A stretch of 64,000 nt of DNA from Luteolibacter sp. Y139 (GTDB lineage: Bacteria > Verrucomicrobiota > Verrucomicrobiia > Verrucomicrobiales > Akkermansiaceae), in the NCBI RefSeq assembly GCF_038066715.1, contig NZ_JBBUKT010000012.1, forward strand, positions 62,001-126,000, given 5' to 3'. Position numbers and translations under genes: made by a program. Shown in pieces: positions 1 through 8,453 of the stretch. Within the stretch, counting starts at the first letter, position 1. Each line of letters opens with the position of its first letter. A model generated the notes under the pieces. It searched no databases. It had not been told where the DNA came from and saw only the letters and a list, made by a program, of their open reading frames with translations.

Positions 1-2
1 CC

Positions 3-146
3 CGGAAAGGATTGCTTTCTCCAGTGAGCCAAATCTCGGTTCAGCAGATGGAGGTTCGCAATGGCGTGCCGGTCTTCCCGGCGAGGCTGGACGAGGTGGT
101 GACGCTCGATCATGTGGAGCGCTTGATGGATGAGGAGGGCATCTGA
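3..146 (+). CDS. C-terminal end of a VapB-like antitoxin (partial)
   Basis: An open frame enters from the left edge and ends at TGA 144-146, which overlaps the ATG of the toxin gene (TGATG). The visible 47 residues end in a motif typical of VapB-type antitoxins (GVPVFP, then VTLDHVERLMDEEGI). In such systems the C-terminal part binds and neutralises the PIN toxin while the missing N-terminal part binds DNA and represses the operon. The assignment rests on this tail plus translational coupling to a PIN-domain gene. The start and DNA-binding domain lie outside the window, so the antitoxin subfamily cannot be named. Confidence 0.7.
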   Translation, partial: RKGLLSPVSQISVQQMEVRNGVPVFPARLDEVVTLDHVERLMDEEGI

Positions 147-580
147 TGCGTGCCCTGCTGGATGTCAACGTGCTGATCGCGCTACTCGATGGCTCTCACG
201 CGTTTCACGCCAAGGCACATGGGTGGTGGGCTGCACAGTCGGCCAATGGTTGGGCAAGCTGTCCGCTTACCGAAAATGCGGTGGTGCGCATCATGTGCCA
301 TCCCTCTTACTCCGCAGCCCGTCGCTTCACCGCGGGGGAGATCATTGCGGCTCTCAGTGCTTTTGCCTCGGGAACGAACCATTGCTTCTGGCACGATGAT
401 CTCAGTTTCCGCGACTCTTCTCTTTTTGATCCGACGAGGATCCACGGCCCGAAACAATTGACCGACCTCTACCTGCTCGCTCTCGCCGTGGCAAACGGCG
501 GTTGTCTGGCTACCTTCGATCAAGCCATTCCCCTTTCGGTGGTGAAGGGAGCCGGACCAGCGCATTTGATCGTCCTCTAA
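146..580 (+). CDS. vapC: VapC-type PIN-domain ribonuclease toxin
   Basis: A 144-residue protein with the acidic residues expected of a PIN-domain nuclease: D6 in the N-terminal LLDVNVLIALLD strand, E43 in LTENAV, D107 in LTDLYLLALA and D125 in ATFDQAI. PIN toxins of type II systems are Mg-dependent endoribonucleases, usually cutting tRNA or rRNA, and are inhibited by the cognate VapB. The start overlaps the antitoxin stop, so the two are coupled in one operon and probably autoregulated by the antitoxin. Length is normal for the family. All four acidic positions are present, so it looks intact. Confidence 0.85.
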   Translation: MRALLDVNVLIALLDGSHAFHAKAHGWWAAQSANGWASCPLTENAVVRIMCHPSYSAARRFTAGEIIAALSAFASGTNHCFWHDDLSFRDSSLFDPTRIHGPKQLTDLYLLALAVANGGCLATFDQAIPLSVVKGAGPAHLIVL

Positions 581-588
581 CCGACGCG

Positions 589-1158
589 ATGGATCAGCAG
601 TTGTCATTTCCCGGCTTGGAAGCCTCTTCTTCCCGAAAGCATATCGTGTACGCCGCCTTCCTTCCGGATGATCGCGGCATTCGGTCGATATCCGACCACA
701 GGGGACAGCTCTCGCAAGCGCACGGTCGTCTGGGAAAGCTTGTCCCACTGGAGCAGCTCCACATGAGCTTGGTCTTCGTCGGAGAATTCCATGACCATGT
801 TCCGGCGAGCGTGATCAAGATGGCCTCGGATGGATGCGAAGCTGCGGCTAACGTACTACCCTTTCCCATCTTGCTCGATGGCATGGTAAGCTGGAGCCAT
901 CTGGTGATGACGGCCATCGAGAGCCCGGAATTGATCGAGTTCCAAGCGTCGTTGCTGAAATCAATCAGGAATCAAGGCCTTCGCTGCGATGGAAATCCTA
1001 AGTTCAGTCCCCATCTTACCTTGATCCGGGACTCAAGGAAGATCCCGCCTCAGCAAATTGAGCCAATCACGTGGACTGCCTCGGAAATCGTTTTGATCGA
1101 TAGCACGGAGGGCAAACACATTCATCTCGGCCGGTGGCCTTTGTCAGGCGCTCCCTAG
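589..1158 (+). CDS. thpR: 2H phosphoesterase, RNA 2',3'-cyclic phosphodiesterase (ThpR/LigT-like)
   Basis: A 189-residue protein with the two H-x-T/S motifs of the 2H phosphoesterase superfamily: H58-M-S60 (HMSLVF) and H142-L-T144 (HLTLIRD). Members open 2',3'-cyclic phosphates on RNA ends or act as 2'-5' RNA ligases; the physiological substrate is usually unknown. The frame stays open upstream to 502, but the ATG at 589 is preferred because it starts at the expected family length and avoids overlapping vapC by 79 bases. It lies 8 bases after the toxin stop, so co-transcription with vapBC is possible, though no functional link is established. Confidence 0.8.
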   Translation: MDQQLSFPGLEASSSRKHIVYAAFLPDDRGIRSISDHRGQLSQAHGRLGKLVPLEQLHMSLVFVGEFHDHVPASVIKMASDGCEAAANVLPFPILLDGMVSWSHLVMTAIESPELIEFQASLLKSIRNQGLRCDGNPKFSPHLTLIRDSRKIPPQQIEPITWTASEIVLIDSTEGKHIHLGRWPLSGAP

Positions 1159-1218
1159 TCCATCGTGACGGCAACGAAGCTCGACGCTTCGCTTGGCGGG
1201 TCCCTAGTTTTCCTGCCG

Positions 1219-2199
1219 ATGAACACGCGACCCTTCGGGCACTCAAGACGGCAAGTTTCTGAGATTGGCTTGGGCTGCTGGCAGCTGGGCGGGGCGGATT
1301 GGGGCGATCTCGATGATGCCCGGGCCTTTGAGATCCTGAACGCTGCGGCAGATGCGGGTGTGACTTTCCTCGATACGGCCGATGTCTATGGCCGTGGACG
1401 CAGTGAGACGCTGATCGGACGCTTTCTGAAAGAGCGGGGCGGTGAGTTTTTCGTGGCTACGAAGCTTGGGCGGATGCCCGACTTGTATCCTGATGGCTAC
1501 AGCGAGGCTGGTGTGCGCGCGGCGACCGAGGCTTCGTTGAAGCGGCTGGATGTGGAGGCGCTCGATCTCACGCAGCTTCACTGCGTGCCGCCCGCGCTGC
1601 TGGAACGTGGCGAGATTTTCGAATGGCTGCGCAAGCTGCGCGATGAAGGCAAGATCAGGGAGTTCGGGGCGAGTGTGGAGTCGATGGATGAGGCGCGAAC
1701 TTGCCTCGCCCAAGAGGGCCTTTGCTCGCTTCAGATCATTTTCAATGTCTTCCGCCAGAGTCCTGCGGAGATCTTCGACGAGTGCCTTGCGAAGCAGGTC
1801 GGCGTGATCGTGCGGCTGCCGCTTGCCAGTGGCTTGCTCGCCGGGAAGATGACGAAGGATCAGGCTTTCGCCGCCAGCGATCACCGGAACTACAACCGCG
1901 ATGGGCAGGCTTTCAACGTGGGCGAGACCTTCTCCGGCCTGCCTTTCGAGAAGGGCGTGGAGCTCGCGGATGCGCTTCGACCGTTCGTGCCGGCCGGCAT
2001 GACGATGGCCGATTTTGCACAGCGCTGGATCCTCGATCACGAAGCGGTATCCACCGTGATCACCGGAGCTTCCCGGCCGGATCAGGCACGGGCCAATGGG
2101 GCGGTGTCATCGCTCGCTCCCTTGCCGCCGGAACTTCACAAGCAGTTGGCGGCGTTTTACCGGAGCGAGGTCGCTCCTCATGTGCGAGGCCCGGTCTAG
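1219..2199 (+). CDS. Aldo/keto reductase
   Basis: A 326-residue TIM-barrel NADPH-dependent oxidoreductase. The catalytic tetrad is visible: D52 and Y57 in FLDTADVYG, K82 in VATKLG, and H121 in LTQLHC. The first strand carries the family GLGCWQLGG segment, and the C-terminal ITGASRPDQ resembles the cofactor-binding GASRxxQ segment. An ATG at 1165 would add 18 residues lacking family character, so MNTRPFG at 1219 is the likely start. Substrate cannot be deduced; closest in style are YdjG/YajO-like reductases acting on small aldehydes or sugars. No operon partner is obvious. Confidence 0.85.
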   Translation: MNTRPFGHSRRQVSEIGLGCWQLGGADWGDLDDARAFEILNAAADAGVTFLDTADVYGRGRSETLIGRFLKERGGEFFVATKLGRMPDLYPDGYSEAGVRAATEASLKRLDVEALDLTQLHCVPPALLERGEIFEWLRKLRDEGKIREFGASVESMDEARTCLAQEGLCSLQIIFNVFRQSPAEIFDECLAKQVGVIVRLPLASGLLAGKMTKDQAFAASDHRNYNRDGQAFNVGETFSGLPFEKGVELADALRPFVPAGMTMADFAQRWILDHEAVSTVITGASRPDQARANGAVSSLAPLPPELHKQLAAFYRSEVAPHVRGPV

Positions 2200-2230
2200 C
2201 CTCGATGAAGAGTCATCTGGATACCGATAT

Positions 2231-2250
2231 AAGCCAAAAAAGCGGCTTTT
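2231..2250 (+). terminator. Weak candidate terminator after the aldo/keto reductase
   Basis: AAGCC and GGCTT form a 5-bp stem around an 8-base A-rich loop and are followed by TTT, about 30 bases after the reductase stop. The stem is short, so this is only a candidate. Confidence 0.3.
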
Positions 2251-2299
2251 CATGAAGGCGCCTCTCGACTCGGGCGAGCGTGGTGCGTAGGGCTGGGAC

Positions 2300-3547
2300 G
2301 TGTCTGCTTCCCTGTCCATCGCCATCCTCGGCTGCGGTTCCCGTGGCCGGACTTATGCGAAAATCGCTGCGTCATTCGGTGGCCGTTATCGTCTTGCCGC
2401 AGCGGTGGATCCGGTGGCGGTGAGGCGCGAGGCAGTAGCTGCGTTGGCGGCGGAGGGAGAGGTGAAGATGTTCGATTCGGCGGAGTCGCTTTTCACGGCG
2501 GGGAAGCTGGCGGATGTGCTGATCATCGCGACGCAGGACTCGCAGCATTTCGGTCATGCGATGGCGGCGTTGGAAGTGGGATATGATGTTCTGTTAGAGA
2601 AGCCCGCGGCGGAGTCGTTGGAACGTTGTGAGGCGATCGATCGACGCGCGCGCGAGCTGGGGCGGCGGGTGGCACTGTGCTTCGTGCTGCGTTACACGCC
2701 GTTCTATTCGACGGCGAAGGCGGTGATCGAAAGCGGCCGGCTCGGGCGGGTGATTTCGATGCGCACGCATGAGGGCGTGGAGCCATTCCACCAGGCGCAT
2801 TCTTTCGTGCGGGGCCACTGGAGAAGTTCGCGCGGCTCGACGCCGATGATCGTGGCGAAGTGTTCGCACGATGCGGATCTGCTGTGCTGGCTTGGGGACT
2901 CACCGGCGGCGTCCCTTTCTTCCTATGGACATCGTGCTTGGTTCCGCGAGGAGAATGCGCCTGCCGGGGCACCCGCGCGCTGCACGGATGGTTGTCCGGT
3001 GGCGAAGGATTGCCTCTACGATGCGCATCGCTACCTCACTGACAAGCGCCGCTGGCTGGGCATGGTGATGGACGGTGCGGATGAGGCCGATGATGAGACG
3101 ATTCTCGATTTCCTGCGCACCTCGCCGTGGGGCCGCTGCGCGTATCGATGTGACAATGATGTGGTGGATCACCAGGTGCTCGCGTGCGTGCTGGAGAATG
3201 GCATCACGGCGACCCACACCATGACCGCCTTTGACTATGGTCGTGCGATCGAGATTTATGGCACGAAGGCATCGTTGAAGGGTGGCCTGCCTTATCACGA
3301 AGCGGGAGCGCCGGAGCTGTGGCTGCGGCATCACGACGATGGCCGGATCGAGCCGGTGGAAATCGTGAAGAACGCCGACGAAGGCTATGCCGGTCACGGA
3401 GGCGGTGACTATGGGATCGTGGATTCGCTCGACCGCCTGTTCCAAGGCTCTCATGCGCTGCCGCCGGGCCTGGATGGCTTGGCTGGTCATCGCCTTGCAT
3501 TCCAAGCGGAAGCTTCCCGTGTGCACCGGGGCGTGCCGATGGCTTAA
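2300..3547 (+). CDS. Gfo/Idh/MocA-family oxidoreductase
   Basis: A 415-residue NAD(P)-dependent sugar dehydrogenase-type protein starting at GTG. Residues 6-16 (SIAILGCGSRG) form the Rossmann nucleotide-binding loop. E100-K101-P102 is the family EKP motif, and KCSHDADLL around H190/D191 matches the catalytic region. A cysteine cluster (C228, C232, C238; CTDGCPVAKDC) in the middle resembles an insertion seen in verrucomicrobial/planctomycete members and could bind a metal. Such enzymes oxidise or epimerise sugars and inositols; the substrate is not evident. It is followed after 110 bases by a mutarotase gene, a fitting but unproven carbohydrate context. Confidence 0.85.
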   Translation: MSASLSIAILGCGSRGRTYAKIAASFGGRYRLAAAVDPVAVRREAVAALAAEGEVKMFDSAESLFTAGKLADVLIIATQDSQHFGHAMAALEVGYDVLLEKPAAESLERCEAIDRRARELGRRVALCFVLRYTPFYSTAKAVIESGRLGRVISMRTHEGVEPFHQAHSFVRGHWRSSRGSTPMIVAKCSHDADLLCWLGDSPAASLSSYGHRAWFREENAPAGAPARCTDGCPVAKDCLYDAHRYLTDKRRWLGMVMDGADEADDETILDFLRTSPWGRCAYRCDNDVVDHQVLACVLENGITATHTMTAFDYGRAIEIYGTKASLKGGLPYHEAGAPELWLRHHDDGRIEPVEIVKNADEGYAGHGGGDYGIVDSLDRLFQGSHALPPGLDGLAGHRLAFQAEASRVHRGVPMA

Positions 3548-3657
3548 AGGCAAAGACGCTTTTCCCGCGCGGCATGCATGGGTGGCATGGACGAATCTCA
3601 TCCCGCAGCCGCCACGTGCCCCTTGCGAGGCGAAGATCGGGGTTTAGCGTTGGCTCC

Positions 3658-4521
3658 ATGATCGCGCCGCCTGCCTGCATTCGCCTGACCTATCCTGCCA
3701 CGGATTACCCGGTGCTGGAGATCGATCACCCGTCCTGCCGGGCGCGGGTGGCGCTGCATGGGGCGCACGTGATGGAGTGGCAGCCTGCAGGCCACGCGCC
3801 GGTGCTGTATTGCAGCCCGGAGACCGTCTTGCGCGAAGGCAAGGCGATCCGCGGTGGCATCCCGATCTGCTGGCCGTGGTTCAATGCGCACCCGACCGAT
3901 CCATCGAAGCCTGCGCATGGCATCGCACGCACGCGGTTCTGGGAATTGACCGACAGTCAGGATGGCGGCGAGTCGGTGGAGCTGCGCTTCGAGCTGAGGT
4001 CGGATGAAAAGGCGCGGGCGATCTGGGACCAAGAGTTCCACGCCATCGTCGAAATCCGGCTGGGGGCGGAGCTGCAGGTGTCGCTGATCTCGCACAATAC
4101 CGGCAGCACCGCCTTTCGCGAGACAGGAGCGCTGCACACCTACCTGGCAGTGGATGACATCGCCAACGTGAAGGTCGCCGGGTTGGAAGGCCTGGCATTC
4201 GTCGAAACCGCCGGCGGAAAGCGAGAGAACGGCATGCAGGAGGGTGAAGTCCGGATCGAAGGCGAAGTCGACCGAATCTACGCTTCCACCTCCACAGCCA
4301 CCCTGCGCAATGGCGCGCGGACGATCCGCGTCCACAAGCACGGCAGCGCGTCCACCATCGTCTGGAATCCCGGTCCGGAGAAGGCAGCAAAGCTTGGTGA
4401 CATGCCAGCGGAGGATTTCCGACGCTTCGTGTGCGTCGAGACGGCGAATGCGCCCGGTGCGGAAATCACCGTGGCTCCGGGTGAGCGTCATGTGTTGCGG
4501 ACGCGAATCGCGCTCGGTTGA
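3658..4521 (+). CDS. D-hexose-6-phosphate mutarotase (YeaD-like aldose epimerase)
   Basis: A 287-residue member of the galactose mutarotase-like superfamily. Features are GGIPICWPWF (residues 66-75), the HGIARTRFW segment with H87, GALHTYL with H160, and the likely catalytic base E261 in FVCVETAN. This layout matches YeaD-type enzymes that interconvert anomers of hexose 6-phosphates. The ATG at 3658 is preferred over one at 3574, because the extra 28 residues have no family similarity. It converges with the beta-lactamase gene, the stops being only 6 bases apart. Confidence 0.85.
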   Translation: MIAPPACIRLTYPATDYPVLEIDHPSCRARVALHGAHVMEWQPAGHAPVLYCSPETVLREGKAIRGGIPICWPWFNAHPTDPSKPAHGIARTRFWELTDSQDGGESVELRFELRSDEKARAIWDQEFHAIVEIRLGAELQVSLISHNTGSTAFRETGALHTYLAVDDIANVKVAGLEGLAFVETAGGKRENGMQEGEVRIEGEVDRIYASTSTATLRNGARTIRVHKHGSASTIVWNPGPEKAAKLGDMPAEDFRRFVCVETANAPGAEITVAPGERHVLRTRIALG

Positions 4522-4527
4522 GGCGAT

Positions 4528-5427
4528 TCACTTCTCCACCACCAGCGCTTCGCGAACCAGCTTCGCCGCGTCGGCAATGACGGCGTCGCGTTGCTCGGGT
4601 GTCGCCGTAGCGGACTCGTAGAAGACTACGATGAGGAACGGTTTGCGATCGGCCGTCCAAACGACCGCGACGTCATTCGCGGCGCCGTTCTCGCCGGTGC
4701 CGGTTTTGTCGCCGACTTTCCAGGCGGGGTCCATCGCGGCGCGGATGCGCTTGTCGCCGGTGTGATTGGCGACTAGCCAGCCGATGAGCTTTCCCTTCGA
4801 CGGGTCCCTGAGGGGCTTGCCGAAGAGCAGTTTCTCCATGGTCGCGATCATTGTGTCCGGGGTACTGGTATCGCGTTCATCGCCGCTGACGTTTGAGTTG
4901 AGCTCCGGTTCATTGCGATCGAGTCGCGTGGTCGTGTCGCCGATCGAGCGGAGATAGCGTGTGAGGCCCTCCGGGCCGCCGACGGTGCCGAGGAGGAGAT
5001 TGGCAGCGGTATTGTCGCTCCACGTCATGGACGCCTCGCACAAGTCCGCGACGGTCATGGAGCCCGCCTTGAGGTTCTCCTCCTTGCCGGTCACCGGAGT
5101 CCACGGGATGAGGTCCTTTTTTCCGTAGGAGATCTTGCGGTCCCATTGCTCGTCACCGGCATCGACCCGTGCCGCGACGGCGGCGGCGAGGAGGAACTTG
5201 AAGGTGCTGCACATGGCGAAGCGCTCACCGCCGCGGTGGGAAAAGCTGATCCTGTCCCCGAGGTTCAGCGCAGCCACGCCGAGCCGGCCCTGGTGGCGGG
5301 ACTCCAGCTTCGCCATGCCTTCCGTGAACGCCTTTTCGCGGGCAGATGCATCATCCGCCACGGCAGATGCGATCCCACTGAAAAGCACGAGCGTGATGGT
5401 GGATAGAGTCCGGAGCGTGGCGGTCAT
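4528..5427 (-). CDS. Class A beta-lactamase, exported
   Basis: A 299-residue serine beta-lactamase with an N-terminal signal peptide (about residues 1-24, cleaved near ASAVADD). All class A motifs are present: S74-TF-K77 preceded by C73 (CSTFK), S137-D-N139, E173 in the omega loop (NEPELN) and K241-T-G243. It should hydrolyse penicillins and perhaps cephalosporins in the periplasm; the spectrum cannot be read from motifs. No integron, transposase or regulator such as ampR/blaI adjoins it, so it looks like an intrinsic chromosomal gene. It is transcribed divergently from the ATPase gene at 5518. Confidence 0.93.
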   Translation of the reverse strand: MTATLRTLSTITLVLFSGIASAVADDASAREKAFTEGMAKLESRHQGRLGVAALNLGDRISFSHRGGERFAMCSTFKFLLAAAVAARVDAGDEQWDRKISYGKKDLIPWTPVTGKEENLKAGSMTVADLCEASMTWSDNTAANLLLGTVGGPEGLTRYLRSIGDTTTRLDRNEPELNSNVSGDERDTSTPDTMIATMEKLLFGKPLRDPSKGKLIGWLVANHTGDKRIRAAMDPAWKVGDKTGTGENGAANDVAVVWTADRKPFLIVVFYESATATPEQRDAVIADAAKLVREALVVEK

Positions 5428-5517
5428 TTCCTTCCCCTAGGCCGGATTCCGCACGCCAACAAGGGGAAGCTGCCGCGGCTGCTTGCCATCGACGCCGGGA
5501 TCGGACAGGCATTCCGG

Positions 5518-6636
5518 GTGCTCCGCTCCCTCCATGTCCGCGGCTATCGCTCGCTCCGGGATTTCCGGGTGAAGTTCGGGCGGATCACCGTGATCACCGG
5601 CGAGAACGGCGTGGGGAAATCCAATCTCTATCGCTCGCTCGCGCTGCTCCAGCGGATGGCCGAGGGGCGCTTCGCCGAGGCGGTCGAGGCCGAGGGCGGC
5701 ATGCCGGGCCTGATGTGGGCGGGCACGCGGAGAAAGAAAGATGAACCGCGGCGGGTCGGCTGGGAGATCGAGGACGACCATTTCGTCTTCACCCATGAGT
5801 GCGGCCTGATCCCGACGACGCCGGGCGATCCCACGATGTTCCGCACCGACCCCGACATCAAAACGGAGGTCATCCGGCTCGGTGGCAAGCAAGGCCGGCC
5901 GATGGCGAAGCGAGCAGCGACCTCGATCAGCCTGCGCGGCGAAGATGGGAAAATGGGGACCATTCCCCTGCCCTTTCACTTGCCCGAGTCGATGCTCAAC
6001 GAAGTGCGCGACGGGCTGCGCTACCCTGCTCTGACGGCGGTGCGGGAGACGCTGTTGAGCTGGCGCTTCTACCACCACTTCCGCGTCGATCCGGAGTCGC
6101 CATTGCGCCGACCGCGGGTTGGATTCTGGTCGCCGATCCTGGCGAGCGATGGCGCGAATCTGGCGGCGAACTTGCAAAGCATCGCCGAATCCGGGCGGGA
6201 GGATTTGCTGGATGAAGCGGTGGGAAAGGCGTTTCCGGGGAGCCAATGGCGGGCGGTAGATGACCAGCACCGCTTCCAACTCCAGCTCTCCCGTGGTGAA
6301 CTCGGACGGTGGCTGGATGCGAGCGAGCTGTCCGATGGCACGCTGCGCTTCTTCTGCTTGTGCGCCGCATTGCTGACACCGAAGCCGCCGCCGCTGCTGG
6401 TTTTCAATGAACCCGAGAGCAGCCTGCACACCTCATTGCTGGAACCACTGGCGGACTTAATGGCGAAGGTGCCGAAGGAGACCCAGCTCATCGTAGTGAC
6501 CCACGCGCGGGAGCTGGCGGAGCAGATCCGCGAGCGAGCCGAGGCGAAATGGATCAAGCTGGTCTCTTTCCAAGGAGAAACCCGGCTGGAAGGTGACGAA
6601 GGGACCGGGAGGACCTGGACCTTCGACGAGGAATAG
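5518..6636 (+). CDS. AAA-family ATPase of the OLD/RecF-like (SMC-type) class
   Basis: A 372-residue ATPase starting at GTG with MLRSLHVRGYRSLRDF, the usual N-terminus of this group. Walker A is G28-ENGVGK-S35. An ABC-type signature (LSDGTLR) lies near residue 271, Walker B (LLVFNEPESS) near 292-300, and a switch histidine at H329 (VVTHARELAEQ). No TOPRIM or nuclease domain follows, so it is not a full OLD nuclease; stand-alone relatives are hypothetical ATPases often annotated as predicted ATPase. No partner gene such as an HNH or helicase adjoins it, so a defence role is not supported here. Confidence 0.8.
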   Translation: MLRSLHVRGYRSLRDFRVKFGRITVITGENGVGKSNLYRSLALLQRMAEGRFAEAVEAEGGMPGLMWAGTRRKKDEPRRVGWEIEDDHFVFTHECGLIPTTPGDPTMFRTDPDIKTEVIRLGGKQGRPMAKRAATSISLRGEDGKMGTIPLPFHLPESMLNEVRDGLRYPALTAVRETLLSWRFYHHFRVDPESPLRRPRVGFWSPILASDGANLAANLQSIAESGREDLLDEAVGKAFPGSQWRAVDDQHRFQLQLSRGELGRWLDASELSDGTLRFFCLCAALLTPKPPPLLVFNEPESSLHTSLLEPLADLMAKVPKETQLIVVTHARELAEQIRERAEAKWIKLVSFQGETRLEGDEGTGRTWTFDEE

Positions 6637-6702
6637 CCCTCGCTGAAACGTCGCGCCGCGGCGCTGGCATTCGTCCAAATCCTTGGGTATGTTGGCATTG
6701 CT

Positions 6703-8313
6703 GTGAAACAACCCTTCCGCCTTGCCGTGCTTGCGCTGGCGTTGCTGACGCCAGCCCGGGGACTGGTCATCCGCAACTACAACGCCGCCCTGCACAATCG
6801 CTTCTCTTCCGGCTTTCCCGGTAATCCGGTGATGAATGCCGGCTTCCTTCATGGTGCCGCGAAGTTCACCGGCGTGGGATGGTGGTACATCAGTGGCAAT
6901 CCGAGCGCGAGCGACGTCCAGTTCACGCTCGTTTCACCCCGTCACGTCCTGTGCGTGCGACACCATGCAGGCAACTTCAGCGGTGGGAACCAGCTGGTGA
7001 GATTCCTCGGCTCGGACAACCAAGTCTACACCCGGACCATTCAGCCCTTCACGAACATCGTGGATGGTACTGATAGCGTGGACCTGGCCATCGTTTCGCT
7101 GTCGTCGCCCTTGCCCGCAACCGTCAAGCGGATGCGCTACCGGAACAACCGGACCGAAGGGCAGTTCCAGAACGACACCGTCATGGTCCTAGGAAAAAAC
7201 CCGGTCAGCGGCAACTCCGTCACGGGTGGTACGTCCGCGATCGGTGGTTTCCTAGACGCCGTCTATCCTCCCTACTCCGACAACACCCGCATGTTCCACT
7301 TCGACTACACGGTGGCGAGCGGTGGTGGTGACGATTGCTACTATGGGCCAGGATCGGGGGATTCCAGTAGCCCGGTCTTCGAGGACTACAATGGCGAGCC
7401 GGCATTGGTCGGGCTCGCTGCCGTGTTCGATGATGAGGATCCCGACACGTACTATAGCTTCTGTACGTTCATTCCCCACTACATCACCCATCTGGATGCG
7501 ATCCTGAATCCTGCCGGCTATCGCATGCGCCCGGCCGATTATACGGCCACCACGCTGTCGCTCGCTTCGGCCGCATCTCCGGGCACGCTTCGCCAAGCTC
7601 ACCCGGGCAGTTTCACCTTCACGCTGGGAAATACCGGCGGCCAGACCACCGGGAACGCAGAGCTCACGCTCGTCTTCGATCCGGCTGAAGCCCCGAACTC
7701 GTTGAGTGCGCCGGGCTGGGTGGTGGAGTCGATGGGCGGCGGCGTGTGGTCGGTCCGCAAGGCGGTCATGTCCGCTGGTGATAGCATTGTGGCCACCGCT
7801 ACTTGGACGTCGTTGCCGGCCGTGGCAGCGCTGAATGTGAATGTGACCGTGGAATCCGACACCACCTCCACGACCACTTCGCAGCCTTCGTTCACACTGC
7901 TGCCATCCTATGCGGCGTGGGCAGCAGGATTGACCGAGGCCGCGGAGACCGACGATCCGGACGATGACGGACTGGAGAACCTGCTCGAGTATGCCTTCGG
8001 CGGGAATGCGGAGAACGGCCGCATGCTGATGCCTGCGGGACATCCGCTGCGGCCGGTGCTTTCGGTCGCGGGCGGGACGGTCACGCTCTCCTACCCGGAG
8101 CGCAGCGATGCCGTAGTACGAGGACTCTCGTACGTCGTGGAGACGGCCACGTCTCCGGCTTCGCTTCCCGGGGCGACGGCGTTGCCGGTGGGGGCTGCCT
8201 CCTCGACCGCGCCCTACGCGCCGGCCGAAGCGGGCTTCGTGAAGCGCACGATCACCTGGCCGTCCGATGGCCCGCGGCGCTTCGCCCGGGTGAAGGTGAC
8301 GCTTTCCGAGTGA
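6703..8313 (+). CDS. Exported trypsin-like serine protease, first of a tandem pair
   Basis: A 536-residue protein starting at GTG, with a signal peptide over residues 1-20. A chymotrypsin-fold catalytic triad can be proposed: H87 in SPRHVLCVRH, D127 in DSVDLAIVSL, and S221 in SGDSSSPVF, a variant of GDSGGP. From about 285 follows a CARDB-like beta domain (SFTFTLGNTGGQTTG). From about 405 comes a verrucomicrobial C-terminal module with a DDPDDDGLENLLEYAFGG segment and a beta-rich end (ARVKVTLSE). The fold assignment is by motif; substrate is unknown. The next gene is a close paralogue. Confidence 0.75.
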   Translation: MKQPFRLAVLALALLTPARGLVIRNYNAALHNRFSSGFPGNPVMNAGFLHGAAKFTGVGWWYISGNPSASDVQFTLVSPRHVLCVRHHAGNFSGGNQLVRFLGSDNQVYTRTIQPFTNIVDGTDSVDLAIVSLSSPLPATVKRMRYRNNRTEGQFQNDTVMVLGKNPVSGNSVTGGTSAIGGFLDAVYPPYSDNTRMFHFDYTVASGGGDDCYYGPGSGDSSSPVFEDYNGEPALVGLAAVFDDEDPDTYYSFCTFIPHYITHLDAILNPAGYRMRPADYTATTLSLASAASPGTLRQAHPGSFTFTLGNTGGQTTGNAELTLVFDPAEAPNSLSAPGWVVESMGGGVWSVRKAVMSAGDSIVATATWTSLPAVAALNVNVTVESDTTSTTTSQPSFTLLPSYAAWAAGLTEAAETDDPDDDGLENLLEYAFGGNAENGRMLMPAGHPLRPVLSVAGGTVTLSYPERSDAVVRGLSYVVETATSPASLPGATALPVGAASSTAPYAPAEAGFVKRTITWPSDGPRRFARVKVTLSE

Positions 8314-8453
8314 GGGTCTTTTCTGCTGCTTCGCTCCGGCTGGAGGGAGCTGGCGGAGGCGAGCTGGCCTCCCCACGGCGGGCCCACATTGTTTGCAACT
8401 GTCACAACATCAGGCTGGTGCAGCGGCTTCGGTTAGGTTAATTGTCCGCCGCT

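Noticed and set aside
4528-5427. Beta-lactamase as a mobile resistance gene
   Set aside because: No insertion sequence, integron site or base-composition break is visible around it.
5518-6636. The OLD/RecF-like ATPase as part of a Gabija- or Septu-like defence system
   Set aside because: No helicase, HNH or TOPRIM partner is encoded beside it; its neighbours are a beta-lactamase and proteases.
6650-6666. GCGCCGCGGCGC palindrome after the ATPase gene as a terminator
   Set aside because: There is no loop and no T-run; it is more likely a chance GC palindrome.
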